Origin: Ruminococcus flavefaciens AE3010
GTDB taxonomy: Bacteria; Bacillota; Clostridia; Oscillospirales; Ruminococcaceae
DNA length: 64,000 nucleotides
Direction: 5' to 3'
Assembly: GCF_000526795.1 (NCBI RefSeq)
Contig: NZ_JAGT01000001.1
Span: 1,015,001 to 1,079,000, forward strand
The position numbers and the translations under genes were made by a program. Below, piece after piece: positions 35,735-45,923 of the stretch. Position 1 is the first letter of the stretch; each line of letters starts with the position of its first letter. The notes under the pieces were generated by a model. The model was not told the origin of the DNA and made no database searches. It was given only the letters and a program-made list of their open reading frames with translations.

Positions 35735-35857
35735 TTACGGATCGAAATGAGCGTTTTCACCTTTTTCATCTCCGCTAAAATTATTAACACTTGTTGTTAT
35801 AACATCTTCTGTTTCAAAGATTACTATTTCGATTTCAGGCTTTATATATTCTGTCAT
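35735..35857 (-). CDS. 40-aa small protein downstream of the LRR gene
   Basis: A short gene with a strong ribosome binding site (AGAAGGAG, 8 nt before the ATG at 35857). The product begins MTEYIKPEIEIVIFETEDV, continues ITTSVNNFSG and ends DEKGENAHFDP. The N-terminal YxKPEIEIVxFETEDVITTS pattern is, from memory, like short uncharacterised proteins common in Ruminococcus and related Clostridia. It has no signal peptide, no membrane helix and no cysteine. It starts 27 nt after the LRR gene stop, so it is probably on the same transcript. Its function is unknown; a peptide precursor or a small partner of the LRR protein are both only possibilities. Confidence 0.65.
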   Translation of the reverse strand: MTEYIKPEIEIVIFETEDVITTSVNNFSGDEKGENAHFDP

Positions 35858-35884
35858 TTTATTATTTCTCCTTCTAAAACTATT

Positions 35885-38800
35885 TCAATTATTAATTATC
35901 TGATCATATGATTTACCAACAATATCTGTATAATAAGTCATTATATTCTCTTCGCTGTCCTTAACCATAACATATCCTCTCAGATATACTGTTTTGTCGG
36001 TGTTTTCACCTATGTTCAGATAATATGAATAATATCCTTTATTTGTATTTACTCCGGATGTACCAGCATGAACTTTTTCTTTTACTTCTGTAGAACCAAC
36101 ATCATCAGTAAACCTCAAATTATTATCTCGGCTTTCATCATCTGACTCTACAAAAACGGACACGCTTGTACCATAGAGAATACCGTTAGAAATAACTGTG
36201 TAATTCTCTGGAATATCTCTTGTGATCTCATAATAGATCCTATTGTTGAATGCTCTTACGTTTGTAATTGCTACAACAGGAGCTCTATTTACTGGTTCAT
36301 CAGCATTAACATACACAGACTCTACACTAATATCCGAAACAACTCTAAAAGTATATGATTCGCTATAACTCAGAATCGTATCGCTGTTTGACAATTTCCA
36401 ATGAGAGAAGAGCTTTCCATCAACCGGGATTGCTTCAACATTACAAAAAGCGTTTTCTGTATAAATATATGACCGCCTTACACCATTCTGAATATATGAA
36501 ACTGTGAAGCGTTTAACAATTTTCCAGTATTTTGCAATCGAACCCTTATATGCACCTATACCAGTAATAGTAAGCATATAATCGCCTGATTCAGTTGCAG
36601 TATTTCCTGTAACTTCATAGTCGACGCCTTCTGTCAGCAGAACTCCATTCAGTTTTACTGAATTTACATTTACTCTCTTTTCATTTCCATCATAATTGAA
36701 AGATGTAGCAGATATCAAAACTTTTGCAGTTGAAATATCTGTTCGTTCCTTTTCCGGTATTTCAACTATTTCAGTTGTAGTAAATGTAATATCCTCATAA
36801 ACATATATTCCAGTGTACACAATCGAACCTATCTCGTCATAAGTAGGCTCTTTGGTAGTTTCTGATGAGATATTGACTTTATCATCATTTATCACCATAT
36901 CACAGTTATGGCACTTTATAGCCACGTTACACTGTGTATGATCATCAGACCACGTCCAAGAATCAGCATACAAATCATGTCCGTTTGCAGGTATAGTATT
37001 ATTTTTGCTGTCACTATATTCATTATCATCAATTGTAACATTAGCAATATAATTATCGTAACCTGATTCAGTACATGTTGGAGCAAGATAGTCATGAGTT
37101 ACTGTTGCATCGATTCTGCCTGTAATCTCGTTACATACATTACACTTAAGTTCAGCCTTGCAGCTTGTATGATCGTCAGACCAGATCCACTTATCTACAA
37201 CATTACTATGTCCGGTAGCAGGAATAACCTTATCATTTCTCTGATTATAAATCATTCCATCTAATTCAATTTCAGCTATGTAATTATCATAACCATCAGT
37301 TGTACAAGTTGGTCCAAGTTCTTCATGACTTATATCAGCTGTTTTTTTCTGAATATCACTACACTCAGAACATTTCAGTATTACTTCACAGGTCGTTCTT
37401 TCGCTTGACCAGTTCCAGTTATCTATTACATAATGATGACCAGTTGCATTTGTACTAACAGTAACAGTATCGCTATAATCCCTTCCTTCATAGATTATGT
37501 CCGCAATAAAGGTATTGAATCCATCTTCAGTACATGTCGGATCAACAACTTTTTCAAGTCTTACATTTGCTGTCTGAGGTGAAGTTGCTGCATCGCAAGC
37601 AGAACATTTAAATACAGCACTGCATTCCGAGTGATCGTCAGACCAGATCCATTCATCAACATAATAGCTATGACCTGTTGAATTAAGTATCTCTGTAAGT
37701 TCATCTGTATATAAATTTCCATCGATCAATACTTCTGCAACATAATTTACTAAACCATCGTCAGTACAAGTTGCATCTACTGATGATTCAATTCTCACAA
37801 ATGCATTAAGCATCTTTGAAAACGTCTCTTCATCATAAGATTTTAATTCAGCTGTAACCGTTCCGTCCTTATCAAAGTTTTCCCAGTGCCACTCTATATG
37901 ATCCCAATTCTGCTCAGTTATATCGATATTTACAAATTCAAGTTCATGGTCTGCAGCATATGTTTCGGCAACACTTTCTGAGTAACCCCAGATTACAGTA
38001 TTATCTGCGAAAGCGCTTTCTCCTATCTTATTAACACTTTGAGGGATCACGACTAATTTGACATTGTCATTATAGAATGCATAATTGCATATTTCCGTAA
38101 CTGGTATACCATATATGCTTTCAGGAATAACATATTCCTCAGCCTCATCAGTTATACCGATAATCATTACGTGATCTTCATAATAATAGTACTTTAAGTA
38201 TTCAGGATATTCATATAGATCACCATTCATGTCACATAAATGATTACCGTATTTCAGAGCATATAAAACGATATTTTCATTCAAATCAGATTGAATTATT
38301 ACATTAGAATCACATATTCTAACATCCTCAGGATTGGGATAAGGATAATATGGATTCACGTTAAATTCTGGGTCTCCTTTGATGACTATTTTTTCAAGAT
38401 ACTTGCATGAACTGAAAGCATCATATCCAATTCTTAATACACTCTCAGGAATCTCTACTTTTTTAATATGCTCATACCCATAAAATGCCATATCAGCAAT
38501 TTCAACTACAGGCATTCCGTAAATACTCTCCGGAATAATAAGTTCATCATTGTAATCCTTATTGGAATATCCCATAATTATTACAGTACCATCCTTGATA
38601 TTAATCTTCAAATCAGATGGTTTAGAATAAACTGTATCACTGTTTATATCATGGAAGGTTATTCCCTTGTCAGCAGCATACTGTAATGCAAAACTGTTAT
38701 CTGCAGGAGCATATATATCCTTTAACGCTTCATTTCCTTCGAATTTACAGTCACTGTTTTGAATTTTTATCGTTTCTACATTCGGACAGTTTTTCAAATT

Positions 38801-41800
38801 GATAGATGTTACACTCTCAGGAAGTATGATCTCAGTCAGTGTATAGAACGGGAAGTCCACACTTGTTATTGGTAAGCCATACATAGTATAAGGAACATTC
38901 CATGTAGTCCATGTATTTTCAGATGCATATCCATCGTATGTAACTGATCTTATACCTACAGTACCATCTGATACATAGAATTTAATACCTTCAGGGAACT
39001 CTATAGGATTATTAAGGTCGTTGAATACTATTTCATTATCCCGTGCTATATTCATTGCAGAAGAACCTAAATAACCGCTTATCGATTTCAAATTTCTGAT
39101 TATCTGGTTCGGTATATTCAAGTTAATATCTGCTTTGACAGTGATTTTTGTCATGGACGCACAACTATCGAATGCATTTTCTGTACACTCCTTAACTGGA
39201 ATTCCACCGATAGCAGCAGGTATTTCGACTTCTTCTACATTGCCGCAATTCGTTATCCTGATATATGGCTCAGCAAAACTATTCATGTAAGCTAAATTGT
39301 CTTCAGAATAATAATAATCCGAATTTTCGTCTTTATATATTATTTCATATTCAAGATACTCAGGTGCGGGATCATTTTCATCAAGAATTACCTCAAAAGG
39401 ATAGTTTTTCTCTTTTGCATACTCATATGAAGTACTTCCAAAATATCCTTTAAGCTTACAATTGACATCATCTGCTATTACAGCATTTGGATTAAGAACT
39501 GTAATGCATTGATTTTGCTGTGAATTATAATATGAATAATCATTATTATAACTGTAAACATTATTGACATATTCCATATTCTTAGGCAGAACGACATTTT
39601 TTACACCTGAGTTACAAAATGCTCCTCTTTCTACAACTTCAATATACTCAGGAATCTCAACAGTTTCTGCTCCATAATAATCACAAAATGCATATTCACG
39701 TATTTTCTTTATACTGTCACCATTAATTACCTCTGGGATAACTAATTTTGAGGTCTCAGGATCATAACCAATTATTGAAATATCATAAGTCGGTGCATTA
39801 TAAGCATAATTTTGATCTGAATTGTTACCTGAATAATGCTCATTGTAACGTTCAATGCCAATATACCTCGGTGTTTCTTGATTTGCAATAAAGTTGATAT
39901 TATGGCTGATTGCATAAGCTTCAGCAGCACTTCCGCTGCTTCCGTGTATCTCCTTGAGATTGATACAATCAGTAAACATGGTGTCAGGTATGTAAGATAT
40001 ACTATCAGGAATAGTAATTGATCTTAAAGCAGTGCATCCCCTGAAAGCATCGCTGTTTATATTTGTATAAACAGAACTGCTTGTTTGACCATAAGTCTCT
40101 ACATACTCATCTTTTTGGGAATAACAATAATTCGGAATCATAACATCTACTGCACTGATATCACACTTTTGAAGTCTGCTGTCATTAAATGTTAACTCCG
40201 GTGGGCAATCATCATAATACCTATGATGATTATAAATCCTGACAAATTTAATTCCATGATTATAAGCATATGCTTCCGCTGTACTATTACTATATCCTCT
40301 TATTACTTCAAGATTATTGCAATCATGGAAATCAGATTCGCTAATACTAATACTTGAATTCAAATACGTTACCGATTTCAGATTTTTGCCATTGAAATAT
40401 GCTTTTCGTACTGTAGTATTACCTATTCTTTCAGGTATTGTAGCATGAACTACATTTCTATCGCAGCTTACACTGATCGTGTTGCCGTTATAATTATAAT
40501 CGTAATTACCACTGTAAAGATATGTTGTATTATATTTATACTCTTCATCAACTACAAACTTGATGTTATTATAATAAGCATATTCTTCAGCATAACTATT
40601 AGGAGCACCTCTTATTTCAGAAATTAATTCTGCAACAGGTATCTCAACGGTCGCTGAATACGCACCATCATAAGAATAATCATTTGAATTTGATTCCCTA
40701 TAACATCTTATATTAATGTCTTTAACCGAAGATGGAATAACTATTGATTTGAAATAAGGACTCCTATCATAACAAAAACTCAAATTGATCTTCTCGACTG
40801 TTATACCGTCTATTTGTTCAGGTATTCTTATAATGCCAGCATCAATAAAAGAAGGATGAATATAACCCACAACTGCATACTCATTTCCAGATTCATCTGT
40901 TTCAACGCTGTAACAATAATCTAAACTATCATAAGGGTCTCCTGTTTCTTCATATTTAATACTATTTGATTTTGCATAATTGATTGAATAACTTCCGTTA
41001 TCAGACTTGATAATTTTATGAGACTTATCAACAAAAGCATCATCAGAAATATACTCTACATTTTTAGGTATGTTAATATAATAATCTGTATCGTTAACGT
41101 AATTAAAAGCACCTGAAAGGATTCTGGTAACAGGTTTATCATTGATTCTTGAAGGTATATCATATGTCTTATTAACATGATCTGGTTCACAGGAAATTAT
41201 TTCAACATGGTCATCATATTCAGCATATCTGAGTCTCTTCAGAACATATCCTTGGTCACTGATAACTTCAAACTTTATAGGATAGTGTTCTTTCACATAA
41301 CGTTCCGCAGCACTTCCTTTATAACCGCGAATTTTTTCTAAAGACGCTAAATATCCTAGTTCAAATGTATCTACATTTTCTGGTACAGTAATGGTCCTTA
41401 TATTATTCAGGCCAGTAGCTTCATTATTATGATTGAAAATTACTCCTGTTATATTTGAACCATACATTTTATCAGGAATAGTAATAGAAGTCTCTGTACC
41501 CATATAATCAACAACAGAAACCTTTCCATCCCGATAAGAATACCTGAAATATGCCTCATCATTCAGTTCAATATACTTGTAAGGAATATTATTAGCCTTG
41601 GCATATTCCCACGCATAGCTGCCATAGTTTACGTAGAAACAAACATCAGAATCATAACAACTTATATAATTAATAGTATCCGGAATAACGATATTTTTAC
41701 AAGAATGATCCTCAATCAATAAAGCTGTTACAGGTATATTATCCTTATTTTCCGGAATAATAACTTCATCCAGATCTTCATGATTGTTTACGTGAACTAA

Positions 41801-42973
41801 GGTATGAAGCTCTCCGTTTTCATAAGTGAAAGTCTCATATTCAAATGGAATACTATTTAATTTATATGAGATATTTCTTTCTACAGCATAATTATATGCA
41901 TAACTTCCATTATTCACATAAAAACATATATCACGGCTTGCATCATATGCGTCTATGTATTGAACACTGTCAGGAATTGTTATATTTTTTATCGACATAT
42001 TGTCAATACGCAAATATTTTACCGGATGACCATTTATTGTCTCAGGAATTACAACATTACTTGCGTAATCACCGGTTATTCCATGGATTTCTACATAATC
42101 CTCATAATTATTATATTCATCACCAGTAACTACATTATATGAAAAAGTATAGCTTGATTCAGCATCCATTTGAGTTTCTTCAATCGGAACATAATTAATT
42201 CCTAAATTATATGCCACCGACTGCATTGTACTTCCCGGGATAGCATATAAAACAGAACAATGGCTCCACATATCCAAGAATCTTGAATCTGTAATCAAAA
42301 TATCAGGGTTAAATATTTTCAGTGTGAATTGGCTTGGAATATAAGCATTAGGGTTATCATAATAATATCCGCTTGGTATGCATAATTCTGTAACCTGTTT
42401 ACCATTTATCATCCAAGGAATAGTATAATCAGAAACACAAGGAGAAAAATCTATACCTGTAATAATGATATTATCTTCATTTTCTGTATATTTTAAGTAT
42501 TCATACGGTTCATCGGCATTAATATCTACGAATGAAATACCATACTCTTTAGCAATATCCATAGCATGACCTGCTATACTTCCGCGTATCTCTAAAAGAT
42601 TATTGAAATTATTGACGCGGTTGTACATTCGTTCAACAGTATCCGGCAAAGTCAATGACAAGATAATATCAGAATCGTCTTTTTCTCCATTTGGCCTTCT
42701 TCCAAAATTAATTTCTTTTACAGGTAATCCTTCAATTGATTCAGGAATTGTTACAAAACTATCATTTCCCAAATATCCTTCTATAATGATGCTATCGTCA
42801 TGCTTTGAATAAATAAATGTGGCTTCGTCAACCGTATACTCCAGATCTTGTAAATCTTCTGCAAAGGCTCTGAATGATTCTATAATTACAGCATGTTCTG
42901 AAATTGGGAAATTACCATAAAACATCATTACTGCTGTAATAGCAGCTATCGTTCTTTTGTATTTTTTCATCAT
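35885..42973 (-). CDS. Giant secreted BspA-type LRR protein
   Basis: 2362 aa from the ATG at 42973, after GGGGGCG. A signal peptide (MMKKYKRTIAAITAVMMFYG, ending near FAED) is followed by about 14 units of roughly 100-150 residues. Each has a beta-rich opening (as LKYYYYEDHVMIIGITD), a BspA/Treponema-type LRR segment (VIPESIYGIPVTEI, VVIPQSVNKIGESAF) and a turn (WGYSESVAETYAADH). Residues about 1800-2130 hold five cysteine modules (TCTxxG...DHTxC...C..C). An MBG-like segment, a B-repeat-like segment (GKLFSHWKLSNSD) and a C-terminal module (VYLRGYVMVKDSEENIMTYY) follow. The protein is very rich in Asn, Tyr and Asp. No LPxTG, dockerin or SLH domain was seen, so its anchoring is unknown. A surface adhesin role is inferred from the family. 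Confidence 0.93.
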   Translation of the reverse strand: MMKKYKRTIAAITAVMMFYGNFPISEHAVIIESFRAFAEDLQDLEYTVDEATFIYSKHDDSIIIEGYLGNDSFVTIPESIEGLPVKEINFGRRPNGEKDDSDIILSLTLPDTVERMYNRVNNFNNLLEIRGSIAGHAMDIAKEYGISFVDINADEPYEYLKYTENEDNIIITGIDFSPCVSDYTIPWMINGKQVTELCIPSGYYYDNPNAYIPSQFTLKIFNPDILITDSRFLDMWSHCSVLYAIPGSTMQSVAYNLGINYVPIEETQMDAESSYTFSYNVVTGDEYNNYEDYVEIHGITGDYASNVVIPETINGHPVKYLRIDNMSIKNITIPDSVQYIDAYDASRDICFYVNNGSYAYNYAVERNISYKLNSIPFEYETFTYENGELHTLVHVNNHEDLDEVIIPENKDNIPVTALLIEDHSCKNIVIPDTINYISCYDSDVCFYVNYGSYAWEYAKANNIPYKYIELNDEAYFRYSYRDGKVSVVDYMGTETSITIPDKMYGSNITGVIFNHNNEATGLNNIRTITVPENVDTFELGYLASLEKIRGYKGSAAERYVKEHYPIKFEVISDQGYVLKRLRYAEYDDHVEIISCEPDHVNKTYDIPSRINDKPVTRILSGAFNYVNDTDYYINIPKNVEYISDDAFVDKSHKIIKSDNGSYSINYAKSNSIKYEETGDPYDSLDYCYSVETDESGNEYAVVGYIHPSFIDAGIIRIPEQIDGITVEKINLSFCYDRSPYFKSIVIPSSVKDINIRCYRESNSNDYSYDGAYSATVEIPVAELISEIRGAPNSYAEEYAYYNNIKFVVDEEYKYNTTYLYSGNYDYNYNGNTISVSCDRNVVHATIPERIGNTTVRKAYFNGKNLKSVTYLNSSISISESDFHDCNNLEVIRGYSNSTAEAYAYNHGIKFVRIYNHHRYYDDCPPELTFNDSRLQKCDISAVDVMIPNYCYSQKDEYVETYGQTSSSVYTNINSDAFRGCTALRSITIPDSISYIPDTMFTDCINLKEIHGSSGSAAEAYAISHNINFIANQETPRYIGIERYNEHYSGNNSDQNYAYNAPTYDISIIGYDPETSKLVIPEVINGDSIKKIREYAFCDYYGAETVEIPEYIEVVERGAFCNSGVKNVVLPKNMEYVNNVYSYNNDYSYYNSQQNQCITVLNPNAVIADDVNCKLKGYFGSTSYEYAKEKNYPFEVILDENDPAPEYLEYEIIYKDENSDYYYSEDNLAYMNSFAEPYIRITNCGNVEEVEIPAAIGGIPVKECTENAFDSCASMTKITVKADINLNIPNQIIRNLKSISGYLGSSAMNIARDNEIVFNDLNNPIEFPEGIKFYVSDGTVGIRSVTYDGYASENTWTTWNVPYTMYGLPITSVDFPFYTLTEIILPESVTSINLKNCPNVETIKIQNSDCKFEGNEALKDIYAPADNSFALQYAADKGITFHDINSDTVYSKPSDLKINIKDGTVIIMGYSNKDYNDELIIPESIYGMPVVEIADMAFYGYEHIKKVEIPESVLRIGYDAFSSCKYLEKIVIKGDPEFNVNPYYPYPNPEDVRICDSNVIIQSDLNENIVLYALKYGNHLCDMNGDLYEYPEYLKYYYYEDHVMIIGITDEAEEYVIPESIYGIPVTEICNYAFYNDNVKLVVIPQSVNKIGESAFADNTVIWGYSESVAETYAADHELEFVNIDITEQNWDHIEWHWENFDKDGTVTAELKSYDEETFSKMLNAFVRIESSVDATCTDDGLVNYVAEVLIDGNLYTDELTEILNSTGHSYYVDEWIWSDDHSECSAVFKCSACDAATSPQTANVRLEKVVDPTCTEDGFNTFIADIIYEGRDYSDTVTVSTNATGHHYVIDNWNWSSERTTCEVILKCSECSDIQKKTADISHEELGPTCTTDGYDNYIAEIELDGMIYNQRNDKVIPATGHSNVVDKWIWSDDHTSCKAELKCNVCNEITGRIDATVTHDYLAPTCTESGYDNYIANVTIDDNEYSDSKNNTIPANGHDLYADSWTWSDDHTQCNVAIKCHNCDMVINDDKVNISSETTKEPTYDEIGSIVYTGIYVYEDITFTTTEIVEIPEKERTDISTAKVLISATSFNYDGNEKRVNVNSVKLNGVLLTEGVDYEVTGNTATESGDYMLTITGIGAYKGSIAKYWKIVKRFTVSYIQNGVRRSYIYTENAFCNVEAIPVDGKLFSHWKLSNSDTILSYSESYTFRVVSDISVESVYVNADEPVNRAPVVAITNVRAFNNRIYYEITRDIPENYTVISNGILYGTSVSVFVESDDESRDNNLRFTDDVGSTEVKEKVHAGTSGVNTNKGYYSYYLNIGENTDKTVYLRGYVMVKDSEENIMTYYTDIVGKSYDQIINN

Positions 42974-43082
42974 ATTATCGCCCCCACAATAATTACATAT
43001 ATTTAATACAATGACTCATTTCATATATACATCAGAAAATTATATCTTATGTATAATCATCCAATCATATATTTCTATACAA

Positions 43083-43111
43083 ATTGTAACATTTTTGATC
43101 CAACAATTCAA
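43083..43111 (-). promoter_or_regulatory. Promoter of the LRR gene
   Basis: On the minus strand, TTGAAT (43106-43111), a 17-bp spacer and TACAAT (43083-43088), giving a leader of about 105 nt. The rest of the 42974-43452 gap holds no gene. Confidence 0.6.
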
Positions 43112-43273
43112 GTATAATAAGTGAATAATGTATACTGATAACATATTTTTGTAGAAACGAATAACAAAGAATGATGCTGATTGTTGATTTTGCGGTCAGA
43201 GAAAGGCTATATATCGTTATATTTACGTACTAATATACACTTCGTATATCGCATATAAAACATTCTCCTATAT

Positions 43274-43325
43274 TAAAAAAAAAGCGGCATTTTATGGATC
43301 AACTAAAGATCCTTAAAATACCGCT
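43274..43325 (-). terminator. Terminator of the transglutaminase-like gene
   Basis: AGCGGTATTTTAAGGATC pairs with GATCCATAAAATGCCGCT (minus-strand sense), followed by nine T. It lies about 130 bp after the stop at 43453. Confidence 0.85.
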
Positions 43326-43452
43326 ATTTTGAATATCATATCAGGTAAATGTAAACTTCTCTTTATCAATGGCCTTCATAAGAAAATACACCTGATGTAG
43401 TGTTTATCAGAGATCAATATCTGCAATTCTTCATCCTGTTAACTACTATTTT

Positions 43453-45684
43453 TTAAGGATCAATAATAATGGTACTGCCGCCTTCATCACCGTTAAACGA
43501 ATTATCTTTTATTATACCATTGATATTGGCTTTTACAGCATCACTGTAAACTGTATGCTCTACACCTGAACTATCCTTATAAACAAGATATCCTCGCACA
43601 TACCATACAGTATCAGCAGTAACGTTGCTTTTAGTCCATGTATATTTCAAATTCTTTGTATTCTCAGTAACCTTGGATGAAAGCTTGACATATACAGCAT
43701 TATCGGCAGTAACATTTATTCCTATATTACCGTCATTTGTCGCTACAAGTCCGCCTTTAACAAATTTACAGGATGTTGGAATATTGCAAACAGATACAAA
43801 TGAGACCTTTCCTGCTGAAGTATTAGGTGTTACGCTTTCAATAATCGCAGTACCTGCCTGATTTACAGCAGTCGTATCAGCAACATAAACAGCCTTGAGT
43901 GTAACTGCATATGAAGGCATACGGAATGAATAACAGCTGTTAGACGAAACCTTAACTCCATTTCTCAACCAATGTGAAAACTTCTTTCCATGTTCCGCCG
44001 TATCAGCTCTTACAGTCAGAAGAGTAGATACCTGAGCTGTATAGTTAGTACTGCCGTCAGTAAGCTTTCCGCCAGTAATGCTAACGTTGTATGTCTGAGG
44101 CTTCTTTGTATAGACTTCTTTTATTTTGATTGGCTCACTTGGCTTTTCAGCAACTGCCGCTGCTAAAGTAGCCTGAGCGTCTGAAACATCTGTGTACAAT
44201 GTGCCGTTAATATTCCAGCCACTGAAATCATAACCGTCCAGATAGATTGCAGTCAGAGGATAATCCTCATTACTGAATGTTTCGGCATATACTGTTGAAG
44301 ATGTTTTTAGGCTATTGATGTCAGTATATTCAATATTGACCTCCGTCTTAACATGCTCCACTTCGACATATGGATCTGTGGAAAGCATAAGATATGAGCT
44401 ATTATAAGTTTCTAATGTGTCAGTATCATAGACATAGGTATATGTATTAGAAGGATATGAATAAATATATGCACCCTCGGTGTATGAAGTACCTGGGAAA
44501 TAGAATTCATAGTTAGTATTATATGTTCCGTCAGACGGAGTTGCAAGGAAGAACGTATTTATATATTCTTCCACAGGCCGGTCTATACTGTCACACTGTG
44601 TTATATCCACAAGATAGCTGCGGTTATCGTCCATATTAACGACATTCCACATATGAGGTCCTGAAAATGTTCCTGTTGCTATTAAACAGCTTATTCCTTC
44701 AAGGCGTTCAGACGATAAATCACAGAGATACTTGAAAGCCTTTGCATATCCCTCGCAAACTACCTTTGTACTGTTGTCGCTGTCAAATACATAGATAAGC
44801 TGCCACGGATCACCGTAGGCTGCACCGCCGCCTGCCGCAGCATAATTATAATCTGTCAAGCCGCAAATTGCATCACGGTATGCCGCAAGAAGTTCTTTGC
44901 CGCTTTTATCGCTGTTGTCGTTTACTATCTGTTGAGCATTACTAATTGCTGAAGCAACTACTGACACTCTGTTATCCGGTAGATTGGTAGTACCTGTAGC
45001 TCCATTAACTGAATAGTCAGCTGATACCTTAAATATAACCTTCGGATTACTTCCAAGGTAAAGCTTCCATTCACCGTTTTGCTTCTTTGCACCAATAGAA
45101 CCCATAGACGTCTGATATGACGTTTTGTCACACCAATACATTTCATAGGGGCAATCTGCAAGCAATGCATTGATAACTGCACGGAAATCACATATTTCAT
45201 TACTAAGAGCTGCCATCCCTTCATCGGTGATATGATTATTAGATACAACCGCATTAACTCCAAGATCCGCTGCAGACCAGGATGCCCCTTCAATTCCAAG
45301 CTCCTCAGCAGTTAAATCTATCTCGGTGGAGGTTCGCTGTCCCGAAGCTATCCTCGCTACTTCTCTTTTCAATACATTATAGGCTATAGCTTCCCTGCCG
45401 CCAAGCTTTGAACCAGCTGTAATGCTACTTTCATAGCAAACTATTTTACCGTTTCGGGTTTCGTCAGGCTTCGGAGTTACTCCGGACTGAGTCAGCATAT
45501 AATTGTAGAGAAGTTCATCAGCAGAAATGCTGTTAACAGAAAACTTTTCCTCCTGATTACACACTGCTTCAATACTCGGCGCTTCATCAGCTGCAAATAC
45601 TTCCCTAAAAGGAATTACTGCATAAGATAGCGCAACTGCAAATGCAGCAACTGAACTCACGATTGACTTCATTGTTTTTCTCAT
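43453..45684 (-). CDS. Secreted transglutaminase-like cysteine protein
   Basis: 743 aa from the ATG at 45684 (MRKTMKSIVSSVAAFAVALS) with AAGGGTGG upstream. A signal peptide ends near VFAADE. The transglutaminase-like triad is Cys310 (KVVCEGYAKAFKYLC), His344 (FSGPHMWNVVNMD) and Asp360 (YLVDITQCDS), a typical arrangement for bacterial TG-like proteases or crosslinkers. The C-terminal half has two B-repeat-like segments (PLTAIYLDGYDFSGWNI, GKKFSHWLRNGVKVS) and ends with the module VWYVRGYLVYKDSSGVEHTV, also found at the end of the LRR protein. The substrate is unknown. A truncated paralogue lies at 56157-56534. Confidence 0.88.
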   Translation of the reverse strand: MRKTMKSIVSSVAAFAVALSYAVIPFREVFAADEAPSIEAVCNQEEKFSVNSISADELLYNYMLTQSGVTPKPDETRNGKIVCYESSITAGSKLGGREAIAYNVLKREVARIASGQRTSTEIDLTAEELGIEGASWSAADLGVNAVVSNNHITDEGMAALSNEICDFRAVINALLADCPYEMYWCDKTSYQTSMGSIGAKKQNGEWKLYLGSNPKVIFKVSADYSVNGATGTTNLPDNRVSVVASAISNAQQIVNDNSDKSGKELLAAYRDAICGLTDYNYAAAGGGAAYGDPWQLIYVFDSDNSTKVVCEGYAKAFKYLCDLSSERLEGISCLIATGTFSGPHMWNVVNMDDNRSYLVDITQCDSIDRPVEEYINTFFLATPSDGTYNTNYEFYFPGTSYTEGAYIYSYPSNTYTYVYDTDTLETYNSSYLMLSTDPYVEVEHVKTEVNIEYTDINSLKTSSTVYAETFSNEDYPLTAIYLDGYDFSGWNINGTLYTDVSDAQATLAAAVAEKPSEPIKIKEVYTKKPQTYNVSITGGKLTDGSTNYTAQVSTLLTVRADTAEHGKKFSHWLRNGVKVSSNSCYSFRMPSYAVTLKAVYVADTTAVNQAGTAIIESVTPNTSAGKVSFVSVCNIPTSCKFVKGGLVATNDGNIGINVTADNAVYVKLSSKVTENTKNLKYTWTKSNVTADTVWYVRGYLVYKDSSGVEHTVYSDAVKANINGIIKDNSFNGDEGGSTIIIDP

Positions 45685-45793
45685 TTTAATACCACCCTTC
45701 ATAATTGAACATTTTTGTCATTGAAACAAGTGGTAAATCTATTGCTGCATCGCTATAGAAGAAACTTGCAGAAATTATAAATGTACTAACTGT

Positions 45794-45822
45794 ATTTTAA
45801 CATATTTTATTCTATACTTCAA
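45794..45822 (-). promoter_or_regulatory. Promoter of the transglutaminase-like gene
   Basis: On the minus strand, TTGAAG (45817-45822), a 17-bp spacer and TAAAAT (45794-45799). Confidence 0.55.
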
Positions 45823-45856
45823 CATATGTTTTTTAATATCTAAAAAGTTTGATAAC

Positions 45857-45897
45857 AAAAACCTCCCCCGCTGGTGTTTTCACACCTTACGAGGGAG
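45857..45897 (-). terminator. Terminator of the 1714-aa protein gene
   Basis: Minus-strand CTCCCTCGTAAGGTGT, loop GAAA, ACACCAGCGGGGGAG, then GTTTTTG; it lies 27 bp after the stop. Confidence 0.85.
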
Positions 45898-45923
45898 ATA
45901 TAATAAACACCAAAATGATTATA

